Assembly: GCA_903872505.1 (NCBI GenBank)
Contig: CAIQKV010000078.1
Span: 83,856 to 147,855 of the forward strand
Source: an uncultured Opitutia bacterium
Lineage (GTDB): Bacteria > Verrucomicrobiota > Verrucomicrobiia > Opitutales > Opitutaceae
Direction: 5' to 3'
Length of the DNA stretch: 64,000 nucleotides
Shown: one piece after another, positions 45,968-54,744 of the stretch
Numbering within the stretch: the first letter of the stretch is position 1
How the letters are laid out: each line of letters begins with the position of its first letter
The notes under the pieces: model-generated
What the model was told of the DNA's origin: nothing
Databases searched by the model: none
The model's input: only the letters and a program-made list of their open reading frames with translations
Program-made: the position numbers and the translations under genes

Positions 45968-47665
45968 ATGCTGCTCGACCTCACCGCCTCCCTCCTGCTG
46001 TTCCTGGCGCTGACGTTCGGCCTGGCCTGGCCGCTCGCGTCCCGGCTCGCGCTGGATCCGGCGGAAAAACTCGGCGCGGCCGCCGTCCTCTCCCTGCTGG
46101 CGGCCTACCTCGTGGCCTTCGCGATCTACGCGTTCGGCCTGCCGGTGGCGGGGCTCTGGCTGCTGCCAGTGCTCACGGCGGCGGGGCTCATCACCGGCCG
46201 GCAGGCGCTGATCGCGACCTTCCGCGACGCCGACGCGCGCGCGCTGCTCGCGGGGCAGTTGCTCGTCACCGGCTGGTGCACGGGCTGGCTGTGGTTCATC
46301 GCGAGTTATGCCGGCGGGGGCTGGACGAGCGACTGGTTTGAGCACTGGGAGCGCGCCCGGTTCTTCCTCGACCGCTGGCCGCAGGACACGAAGTTCCTCG
46401 ATCTCTACGCGCTGCCCGCGCGCCCGCCGCTGGCCAACCTCGTGACCGGCGCCCTGCTCGCGGCCACGCGGAAGAACTTCGCGCACTACCAGCTCTTCAC
46501 CGCGCTGCTCAACAGCCTCGCGTTCCTGCCGGCGGCGCTGCTGGCCCGGCGCTTCGCCCCGGGCCCGGGCGGCCGCCGGGTTGCCGTCGCGGTGCTCGCC
46601 GTGCTGCTCATGCTCAACCCCTCGTTCGTGCAAAACGCCACGTTCGCGTGGACAAAGCTCAGCGCGGTTTTTTTCATCCTGAGCGGGCTGTATTTTTATC
46701 TCCGCGCGCTGGACGCGGGCGCGCCCCGCACGGCGGGACCGCTCGGCGTCGCGGCGCTCGCCGCCGGCCTCCTCACCCACTACTCCGCGGGACCGTACGT
46801 CCTGCTGCTCGCCGCCGCCTGGCCCGCCCTCCACGGGTCCCGCTGGCAGGACGCGGCCTTCTGGCGGCAGACCGCGATGCTGGGCGTGATCGGCGGGCTG
46901 GTCCTGGCCACGTGGTTCGGCTGGTCGCTCGCGGTTTACGGTGCGCACACGACGCTGCTCTCCAACTCCAGCGTCACCGTGAAGGACGTGCACACCGGCA
47001 ACCAGGCGCTGAAGGTGGCCCTCAACCTGCGCGACACCCTGGTGCCGCATTTCCTGCGGACGCTCGACCCGGCGCTGCTGACCCAGCGCAGCCCGTGGGG
47101 TTACTGGCACGACTGGTTCTTCCAGCTCTACCAGCTCAACCTGTTCTTCGTGTTCGGCAGCCTGGCTTGGCTCGTGCTCCTGCGCGAGCTGGTCCGCCAC
47201 TGGCCGGCGGCCGCCGCGCGAAGCCGTCGGTTTTGGGCGTGGTTCATCGGCGGCGCGATCCTCCTGGGCGTGGCCGTGCACGGCGCGCGCGACACCTGGG
47301 GCCTCGCCCACATCTGCCTGCAGGCGGTCGTGGTCCTCGGGCTCGCGTACCTCGCCGCGCGCTGGGCCACGCTGGGCCACAACTGGCGCGTGGTCCTGCT
47401 GACCGGCATCGCGCTCGATTTCCTGCTTGGCATCGTCCTGCACTTCGCCGTGCAGAACTACGCGCTGGACCGCTGGCTGACGCCAAACCGGTCGCCGGTG
47501 GAGATCGTGCAGAGTTACTCCGCGACCTCGGTGATGAACGCGATGGGCAAGCTCTACCACCAGCTCGGGTTTTTCCACGATGCGTTCACGCTGCCCGCCG
47601 CCCTGGTGCTGGTTCTGCTCGCCGGCCTCCTCGCCGGCGCGCTGATCCGCGTCCGCGCGCCGTGA
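45968..47665 (+). CDS. Polytopic GT-C-like membrane protein
   Basis: WTSDWFEHWERARFF loop; LARRFAPGPGG...VLLMLNPSFVQNATFAWTKLSAVFFIL. Confidence 0.65.
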   Translation: MLLDLTASLLLFLALTFGLAWPLASRLALDPAEKLGAAAVLSLLAAYLVAFAIYAFGLPVAGLWLLPVLTAAGLITGRQALIATFRDADARALLAGQLLVTGWCTGWLWFIASYAGGGWTSDWFEHWERARFFLDRWPQDTKFLDLYALPARPPLANLVTGALLAATRKNFAHYQLFTALLNSLAFLPAALLARRFAPGPGGRRVAVAVLAVLLMLNPSFVQNATFAWTKLSAVFFILSGLYFYLRALDAGAPRTAGPLGVAALAAGLLTHYSAGPYVLLLAAAWPALHGSRWQDAAFWRQTAMLGVIGGLVLATWFGWSLAVYGAHTTLLSNSSVTVKDVHTGNQALKVALNLRDTLVPHFLRTLDPALLTQRSPWGYWHDWFFQLYQLNLFFVFGSLAWLVLLRELVRHWPAAAARSRRFWAWFIGGAILLGVAVHGARDTWGLAHICLQAVVVLGLAYLAARWATLGHNWRVVLLTGIALDFLLGIVLHFAVQNYALDRWLTPNRSPVEIVQSYSATSVMNAMGKLYHQLGFFHDAFTLPAALVLVLLAGLLAGALIRVRAP

Positions 47666-47862
47666 CCACCCGGCGCCCGGGTCCGCGCGACCCGGGGACG
47701 GCAACCGCGCTTGTGCTCGCCCTGCCACGGAACTTTTCCCAGCCTCGGCTCCGGCCATTGGTCGCCATGGACTCCTCCCTGCCAGCATCCGCTTCCCGAC
47801 CCGATCCCCGCTTGCCCGGCCTGCCTCCCGACCGGGTGAATCCGCGCCCGCGGGCCTGAACC

Positions 47863-49827
47863 ATGCGCGGCATCGCAGCGATCCTGGCGGCGGGCGGGTT
47901 GCTCGCCCTGTTTGGCTGGATGGCCGCCAGCGTGTCGCGCGAGCACAGCACGACCGCCGACGAAATCTCCTACATCACCTCCGGTTACAGCTACTGGAAA
48001 ACGGGTGATTTCCGCCTGTCCCCGGATGCCGGCAACCTGCCGATGCGCTGGGCCGCGCTGCCACTGCTCGCCCGGGACCTGCATTTCCCGACGCTCAACC
48101 AGCCCGCGTGGCTCGGCGCGGACGTGGGCACGCTCGGCCAGCAGTTCTTCTTCCAGTCGGGCAACGACCCCGCGGGGATGCTCGCGGCGGCGCGGGCGAT
48201 GATCGCGCTGCTTGGCGTGGCGTGCGGCGTGCTGGTGTTCGCTTGGTCCCGGTCCCTGTTCGGGCTCAAGGGCGCCCTGGTTTCCACTGCGCTGTTCGCC
48301 TTCTGTCCCAACCTGCTCGCGCATGCCGGGCTCGCGACCAGCGACCTGGCGGCTAGCCTCGGCTTCCTGGCCGCCGGGCTGGCGGGCTGGCGGCTGCTGC
48401 ATCGCGTGACGCCGGGTCGCGTGGCCGCGGCGGGGGCGGCGGCCGCCCTGCTCGGGCTGAGCAAATTCTCCGCGCCACTGTTGCTGCCGGTGCTGGGGCT
48501 GATGGCCATCGCACGGGCGCTCCGTGGCGCCGCCTTGCCGGTCCGGCTCGGCGGGATTCGCACCCGCGCGCGCGGGTGGCGCGCGGCCGGGATCCTGACC
48601 GCGGCGTTTGCCGGCGCAGCGCTCCTGGGCGGGGTCCTCATCTGGGGCGCGTACGGTTTCCGCTATGCCGGGGTGCGCGGCGCGGGCCACTACAACCAGT
48701 CCTGGGATGAGGTCCTGATGACTAACGCGCCCACGGCGAATCCCGATCCCGCCGCGGCGGCCCTGCTGCGCCCCGGCGCGGTGCAGGCGGTCGTGCGGCC
48801 GTTGCGCGCATGGCACGCGCTGCCCGAGCCGTGGCTCTACGGCCTCACCTTCGTCGATCGTTTCTCCCGCTTCCGGGTGGCCTTCTTCTTCGGAAAAATC
48901 GGCGCCACGGGCTGGGTCGCGTTCTTTCCCGCGGCCTTCCTGCTCAAGACCCCCCTGCCGGTCCTGGCCCTGCTGGCGCTGGCCGGCGCCCTCCTCGTGG
49001 CCCAGTCCAGATCCGGCGGCCGCGCCGGGCGGTTGTATTATCGGCTCACGCCGCTCGCCGCGCTGGGCGCGGTCTACGCCGGGTTTGCGCTGACCAGCCA
49101 CATCAACATCGGCCTGCGCCACCTCCTGCCGCTTTATCCCGTGCTCTATGTGGGGGCCGGCGCCGTGGCGCTGGGCTGGCACCGCCGGTGGCTGGCGATC
49201 GCGACCGCCGCCCTGCTCGTGTGGCACGCCGGGGCCTCGCTCGCGATCCGTCCGCACTACCTCGCGTATTTCAACCCGCTGCTGGGGGGGCCGCGGCACG
49301 CCTATGAGCACTTCGTCGACAGCTCCCTCGACTGGGGCCAGGACCTGCCCGGCCTGAAACGCTGGCTCGCCGCCCACGCGCGCGGCGAAACCATCTTCCT
49401 CTCCTATTTCGGCTCGGGCTCGCCGAAGGCCGAGGGCATCATCGCGACGCGCCTGGCCGACGGGAACTTCGACCGGGAACTCCGCCCCGTGGCGCCGCCA
49501 ATGACCGGCGGCGTGTATTGCATCAGCGCCACGATGTTTCAGCAGATCTACACCCTCGTGCAGCACGGCTGGACGCCGGATCACGAGCACCGCTACGCGG
49601 AATTGTGCGCCTGGGCGGACGCCTGGACCGCCGGCTTTGACCGCACGCCGCGCGACACCGCCCTGCAGTTCCTCGTCGAACTCGAGCACCTCCGCTTCGG
49701 CCGGCTCTGCGCCGGACTGCACCGGCGCGCGCCTGATGACGAGGTGGGTTATTCGATCCTCATCTTCCGGCTCACGGACGCCGAGGTGCGGGGCTACCTG
49801 GCCGGGCCGCCGCCCTACTTTCGCTGA
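47863..49827 (+). CDS. GT-C/PMT-like glycosyltransferase, paralogue 1
   Basis: REHSTTADEISYITSGYSYWKTGDF, HINIGLRHLLPLYPVLYV, HFVDSSLDWGQDLPGLKRWL. Confidence 0.8.
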   Translation: MRGIAAILAAGGLLALFGWMAASVSREHSTTADEISYITSGYSYWKTGDFRLSPDAGNLPMRWAALPLLARDLHFPTLNQPAWLGADVGTLGQQFFFQSGNDPAGMLAAARAMIALLGVACGVLVFAWSRSLFGLKGALVSTALFAFCPNLLAHAGLATSDLAASLGFLAAGLAGWRLLHRVTPGRVAAAGAAAALLGLSKFSAPLLLPVLGLMAIARALRGAALPVRLGGIRTRARGWRAAGILTAAFAGAALLGGVLIWGAYGFRYAGVRGAGHYNQSWDEVLMTNAPTANPDPAAAALLRPGAVQAVVRPLRAWHALPEPWLYGLTFVDRFSRFRVAFFFGKIGATGWVAFFPAAFLLKTPLPVLALLALAGALLVAQSRSGGRAGRLYYRLTPLAALGAVYAGFALTSHINIGLRHLLPLYPVLYVGAGAVALGWHRRWLAIATAALLVWHAGASLAIRPHYLAYFNPLLGGPRHAYEHFVDSSLDWGQDLPGLKRWLAAHARGETIFLSYFGSGSPKAEGIIATRLADGNFDRELRPVAPPMTGGVYCISATMFQQIYTLVQHGWTPDHEHRYAELCAWADAWTAGFDRTPRDTALQFLVELEHLRFGRLCAGLHRRAPDDEVGYSILIFRLTDAEVRGYLAGPPPYFR

Positions 49828-49912
49828 CCGGCCAACCCCGCTTGTGCTCGCACTTCCCGCCCGAACCCTCACTCTAGCCGTTGCCCGCGCCACCCGCCGC
49901 CCAGACTGAACC

Positions 49913-50860
49913 ATGCCCGCCCCTGCTCCCACCATCGCCGTCGTCGTCCCCGTGTTCAACGAGCAGGCCGTGCTGCCCGAGCTCTGCACGCGGCTGGCGG
50001 CCCTGTTCGACGCCACCCCCGCCTGCCGCTGGCGCGCCGTGCTCGTGGATGACGGCAGCCGCGACCATTCCGCGGCGCTCATCCGGGCGCGGGCCGCGGA
50101 CGACCCGCGGTTCGAACTCGTCGAGCTTTCGCGCAACTTCGGCTTCCAGGCCGCCCTCGCCGCCGGCCTCGCGCACGCGCGGGGCGCCGACGCTGTGGTG
50201 ACGATGGATGCCGACCTGCAGGACCCGCCCGAGGTCATCCCGGCGCTCGTGGCCGCCTGGCGGGACGGCGCCGAGGTGGTGCGCGCCACCCGCCGCACCC
50301 GCGCCGAGACCGGCCTGCGCCGCCTGGGCTTTGATTTCTTCCACAAGCTCTTTGGCTCGCTGTCCGACTATCCGGTCGAGCCGAACAGCGGCACCTTCGG
50401 GCTGCTGGGCCGCGATGCGGTCGAGGCGTTTCACCAGCTGCCCGAGCGCAACCGGTTCTTCCCCGGCCTGCGCGCGTGGATCGGGTTCCCGGTGGCCAGC
50501 GTGCCCTATGACCGGCGGGAGCGCGCCGCCGGCGTGCCGCAGCAGACGTTCCGCCGGCTGGTGCGCTACGCGCTCGACGGCGTGTTCAGCTTCTCGCACC
50601 TGCCGCTGCGCCTGCTGACCTACGCGGGGATTTTCACCGGTGCGACCGGCTTCTGCCTCGGCCTCTACTACGTCGTGAAACGCCTGATCAACATCGAGAC
50701 CGCGCCGACCGGTTTCACGACGCTGGCGGCCCTCGTGCTCTTCCTCGGCGGCGTGCAGCTCATCGCCATCGGCGTGCTGGGCGAGTACCTCGGCCGCATC
50801 TACGACGAGGTGAAGCACCGCCCGATCTACCTCGTGAAGCCGCCCCGCGCGCGCGGCTGA
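49913..50860 (+). CDS. GtrB-like polyprenyl-phosphate glycosyltransferase (GT2 with C-terminal TM helices)
   Basis: AVVVPVFNEQAVLPELCTRL, VDDGSRDHSAALI, MDADLQDPPEVIPALV, IAIGVLGEYLGRIYDEVKHRPIYLV. Confidence 0.93.
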   Translation: MPAPAPTIAVVVPVFNEQAVLPELCTRLAALFDATPACRWRAVLVDDGSRDHSAALIRARAADDPRFELVELSRNFGFQAALAAGLAHARGADAVVTMDADLQDPPEVIPALVAAWRDGAEVVRATRRTRAETGLRRLGFDFFHKLFGSLSDYPVEPNSGTFGLLGRDAVEAFHQLPERNRFFPGLRAWIGFPVASVPYDRRERAAGVPQQTFRRLVRYALDGVFSFSHLPLRLLTYAGIFTGATGFCLGLYYVVKRLINIETAPTGFTTLAALVLFLGGVQLIAIGVLGEYLGRIYDEVKHRPIYLVKPPRARG

Positions 50861-50863
50861 GCC

Positions 50864-52759
50864 ATGGGCGGCACGCGGGCAACGCTGGTGGCGGGCGCGC
50901 TGCTCGCGCTGTTTGGCTGGATGGCCGCGAGCGTCTCGCGCGAGCACAGCACGACCGCCGACGAGATCTTCCACCTCACGGCCGGCTACAGCTACTGGCA
51001 GACGGGGGATTTCCGGCTCCAGCCGGAAAACGGCAACCTGCCGCAGCGCTGGGCCGCGCTGCCGCTGCTGGCGCAGGACCTGCGCTTCCCGCGGCGGGAC
51101 CAGCCGGCGTGGGACCACGCCGACGTCGCCGAGCTCGGCCAGCAGTTTTTTCACGAGTCGGGGAATGACCTGCCGCGGATGCTGGCGGCCTCGCGCGCGA
51201 TGATCGCCCTGCTGGGCGTTGCGGGCGGCGTGCTGGTCTTCCTCTGGTCGCGCTCGCTCTTCGGCCCCACCGGCGCGGTCGTGTCCACCGCGCTGTACGC
51301 CTTCTGCCCGCTGCTGCTGGCGCATGGCGGGCTGGCGACGAGCGACATGGCCGCGGCGCTGGGTTTCCTCGCCGCGACCCTCACCGGCTGGCGGCTGCTG
51401 CACCGCGTGACTGTCACGCGCGTGCTGCTCGCGGGCCTGGCGTGGGGCGGGCTCGCGCTGGCGAAGTTCTCCGCGCCGCTGTTCGCCGCGATGTTTGCCG
51501 TGATGGTGGTGCTGCGCCTGGCGCGCGGCGCCCCGCTGCCGGTGCACCTTGGTCCGCGCCACCGGCGGACGCGAGGGGCCCGCTCCCTTGGCGTGCTGGC
51601 CGCCGCCAGCGTGACGGCGCTGCTCATCGCGTGGGCGCTGATCTGGGCCGCCTATGGTTTCCGCTTCGAGGGGCTGCGCGGGCCCGGCGGCTACAACCAC
51701 GCGTGGGCGGACTACGGCGGCGGCCTCGCCGTGCGCGCGGCGGGCTGGGCGCGGGCGGCGCACCTGCTCCCGGACCCGTGGCTGCAGGGCTTCGCCCACA
51801 CGGCGCACTTTGCGGCGGGCCGGCCGGCGTTCTTCATGGGCGAATACGGCACGACCGGCTGGACGGCGTTTTTCCCGGTGGGTTTTGCGCTGAAGACCAC
51901 GCTCCCGGCCCTCGCGCTGCTCGCGCTGGCCGCCGGGGCGCTGGTGCGCACCGGCACGCGGCGGCGCTGGTACCGGCTCGCCCCGCTCGTGGTCTTCATC
52001 GCGATTTACGGCGCCGTCATGCTGACGAGCCGCCTGAACATCGGCGTGCGCCACCTGCTGCCGCTTTATCCGGTGCTCTACATCCTCGCCGGGGCGGTCG
52101 GGCGGCTGCCGCGACCGCGGTGGCTCGGCGCCGGGATCGCGCTGCTGCTCGGGTGGCACGCCGGGGCGTCGCTCGCGATCCGGCCGGACTACCTTGCCTA
52201 CTTCAACCCGCTGCTCGGCGGTCCGGCGCACGGCTACGAGCACTTCGTCGACAGCTCGCTCGACTGGGGCCAGGACCTGCCCGGCCTGAAACGCTGGCTC
52301 GACGCCCACGCCGCGGGTGAAAAGGTGTTCCTGTCCTACTTCGGCTCGGGCTCGCCGGCGCACGAGGGGATCGCCGCCACGCGGATCGCCGACGGTTATT
52401 TCGACCTGCGCACGCGCGAGGTGCTGCCAGAGATGACCGGCGGGATCTACTGCCTCAGCGCCACGATGTTTCAGCAGCCCTACACGCTCGTGCGCCACGG
52501 CTGGACGACCGCGCATGAGCAGCGCTACGCGGAACTGCGCGGCTGGGTGGACGCCTGGCGCGCGGGCCGCGACGCCACGCCGCGCGCCGCCGCCATCCAG
52601 CGCATGATCGAGCTGGAGCACCTGCGCTTCGGGCGGCTGTGCGCGGGGCTGCACGGCCGGGCGCCCGCGGCCGAGGTGGGCTACTCCATCCTGATTTTCC
52701 GGCTGACGGGGGCCGAAGTGCGGGCCTTGCTGGACGGGCCGCCCCCCTACGCCCGATGA
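50864..52759 (+). CDS. GT-C/PMT-like glycosyltransferase, paralogue 2
   Basis: REHSTTADEIFHLTAGYSYWQTGDF, RLNIGVRHLLPLYPVLYI, HFVDSSLDWGQDLPGLKRWL. Confidence 0.8.
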   Translation: MGGTRATLVAGALLALFGWMAASVSREHSTTADEIFHLTAGYSYWQTGDFRLQPENGNLPQRWAALPLLAQDLRFPRRDQPAWDHADVAELGQQFFHESGNDLPRMLAASRAMIALLGVAGGVLVFLWSRSLFGPTGAVVSTALYAFCPLLLAHGGLATSDMAAALGFLAATLTGWRLLHRVTVTRVLLAGLAWGGLALAKFSAPLFAAMFAVMVVLRLARGAPLPVHLGPRHRRTRGARSLGVLAAASVTALLIAWALIWAAYGFRFEGLRGPGGYNHAWADYGGGLAVRAAGWARAAHLLPDPWLQGFAHTAHFAAGRPAFFMGEYGTTGWTAFFPVGFALKTTLPALALLALAAGALVRTGTRRRWYRLAPLVVFIAIYGAVMLTSRLNIGVRHLLPLYPVLYILAGAVGRLPRPRWLGAGIALLLGWHAGASLAIRPDYLAYFNPLLGGPAHGYEHFVDSSLDWGQDLPGLKRWLDAHAAGEKVFLSYFGSGSPAHEGIAATRIADGYFDLRTREVLPEMTGGIYCLSATMFQQPYTLVRHGWTTAHEQRYAELRGWVDAWRAGRDATPRAAAIQRMIELEHLRFGRLCAGLHGRAPAAEVGYSILIFRLTGAEVRALLDGPPPYAR

Positions 52760-54744
52760 ACGCCTCCCCCCGCCCCCCGTGGCTCTTTGCGCTCGTCGCC
52801 GCGCTGCTTGCGCTGCACTTCGCGCTCGCGGTCGGCAGCAAGCTGCAGGAAAGCACGACGTCGGACGAGATCGTGCACCTCACCGGGGGCTTCACGTTCG
52901 ACCATTTCGCCGACTACCGGCTGCACCCGGAGAACGGCATCCTGCCGCAGCGCGTCGCCGCTCTGCCGGCGGCCCTGATGGGCACGAAGTTTCCGCAGCT
53001 CGCCGGCAACCCGTACTGGCGCACGAGCGACGCCTGGGTGCTCGGCCACGAGTTTTTCTATGAGACGGGCGACGATCATTTCCCGCGGCTGATGGCGGGG
53101 CGCGCGCTGATCGCGCTGTTCAGCGTGGCGACGGGCGTGCTGGTGTTCTGCTGGACGCAGCGGCTGTTCGGCAACGCCGGCGCGCTGGTGGCGCTCGGGT
53201 TTTTCGTGTTTGAGCCGAGTTTTCTCGCGCACGGCGCGCTCGCGACCAGCGACGCGTGCATGACGTTCTGCATGCTGGCGAGCGTGGGCGCCTGGTGGCG
53301 GCATCTGCACGACGGCCGGGCCCGCTGGTGGTGGCTGAGCGCCGCGGCGTTCGGGCTGGCGTGCGTCGCGAAATACTCCGCGCCCCTGCTGCTGCCGATG
53401 TTCGTGGCGCTCGCGGCGATCCGCGCGGCGGCGGCCGGGCCGCTGGTGCTGCTCGGCCGCACCTGGACCACGCGCGGCGGCAAGTTCGGCGCCGCGGCGC
53501 TCTCCGCGCTGGGCCATGGCGCGGTGGCGGCCCTCGTCATCTGGGCGTTCTTCGGCTTCCGGTTTGCCGCGGCCAACCCGGCGCTGTTGCCCTTCGATCA
53601 TTTCATCCGGCCGTGGGAGTGGCTCGACGCCAACCTCGGCGCCCCGGGCCGGGTCATCCGCGCCCTCGCCGCGTGGCACGTGCTGCCCGAGGGCTACCTC
53701 TACGGGCTGGCCTACGTGCTGGAAACGGCGCAGGTCCGCTCGGCCTTCCTGAACGGCGAGTTCAGCACGACGGGCTGGCCGGGTTTCTTCGTCTATGCGT
53801 TTGCCTACAAGACCACCCTGCCGCTGCTGCTCGCGAGCGGCGCGGCGGCCGTGCTGCTCGTGCGGCGCTGGCGGGCCGAGTGGTACCGCTTCGCCCCGCT
53901 CGCGGTGCTGTTCGCCGTCTACTGGATTTTCTCGATCACGAGCCACCTGAACATCGGCCAGCGCCATATCCTGCCGACCTACCCGGTGCTGTTCATCGCC
54001 ACCGGCGCGCTGGGCGCGTGGCTGGCGGCCCGGCGCGCGGCGCTGGTCCTGGCCGTGGCGGCGCTGCTCGGCTGGCATGCGGTCGAGTCGGTGCGGGTCG
54101 CGCCGCACTACCTCGCCTACTTCAACCAGCTCGCCGGCGGCCCCGCGAACGGCCACCGCCACCTCGTGGACAGCTCGCTCGACTGGGGCCAGGACCTGCC
54201 GGGGCTGAAGGCATGGCTCGACGCGCACGCGGCGCCGGGCGAGCCGGTTTTCCTTTCCTACTTCGGCACGGGCGAACCGGACTACTACCACATCCGCGCG
54301 CAGCGGCTGCCGTTCGTGAACGGCTTCAAGCTCACCCAGCCGTGGGTGCCGCTGCGGCCCGGCGTGTACGCCATCAGCGCGACCATGCTGGAGCACGTCT
54401 ACAGTCCGATCCGCGGCCCGTGGACGCCCGCGTTGGAGAAGGAATACCAGTGGATGCGCGGCTATGAGCCGATTTTCGGGGCCTACTTCCAGGATCCGCA
54501 CCAACGCGCGGAACTCGACCGGCAGGCCACGCCCGCGAAGTGGCGGAGCGCGTGGACGCGCCACGATCTCCTGCGCTTCGCCCGCCTGTGCCACTACCTG
54601 CGGGTGCGGGCGCCGGACGCCAATATCGGGTACTCGATCCTGATCTACCGGCTGAACGCCGCGGAGATCGCCGCCGCGACGACCGGCTCGCTGGCCGACT
54701 GGCAGGCGCTCCTCGACCGCACCGTCAGTCGCGGCGCGCCGTGA
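52756..54744 (+). CDS. GT-C/PMT-like glycosyltransferase, paralogue 3
   Basis: ESTTSDEIVHLTGGFTF, HLNIGQRHILPTYPVLFI, HLVDSSLDWGQDLPGLKAWL; ATGA overlap with upstream gene. Confidence 0.8.
   Translation: MNASPRPPWLFALVAALLALHFALAVGSKLQESTTSDEIVHLTGGFTFDHFADYRLHPENGILPQRVAALPAALMGTKFPQLAGNPYWRTSDAWVLGHEFFYETGDDHFPRLMAGRALIALFSVATGVLVFCWTQRLFGNAGALVALGFFVFEPSFLAHGALATSDACMTFCMLASVGAWWRHLHDGRARWWWLSAAAFGLACVAKYSAPLLLPMFVALAAIRAAAAGPLVLLGRTWTTRGGKFGAAALSALGHGAVAALVIWAFFGFRFAAANPALLPFDHFIRPWEWLDANLGAPGRVIRALAAWHVLPEGYLYGLAYVLETAQVRSAFLNGEFSTTGWPGFFVYAFAYKTTLPLLLASGAAAVLLVRRWRAEWYRFAPLAVLFAVYWIFSITSHLNIGQRHILPTYPVLFIATGALGAWLAARRAALVLAVAALLGWHAVESVRVAPHYLAYFNQLAGGPANGHRHLVDSSLDWGQDLPGLKAWLDAHAAPGEPVFLSYFGTGEPDYYHIRAQRLPFVNGFKLTQPWVPLRPGVYAISATMLEHVYSPIRGPWTPALEKEYQWMRGYEPIFGAYFQDPHQRAELDRQATPAKWRSAWTRHDLLRFARLCHYLRVRAPDANIGYSILIYRLNAAEIAAATTGSLADWQALLDRTVSRGAP

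Noticed and set aside
47554-52654. Large minus-strand ORFs (930 aa at 47554-50346 and 926 aa at 49874-52654)
   Set aside because: Antisense to well-supported GT-C and GtrB-like genes with clear motifs; biased composition.
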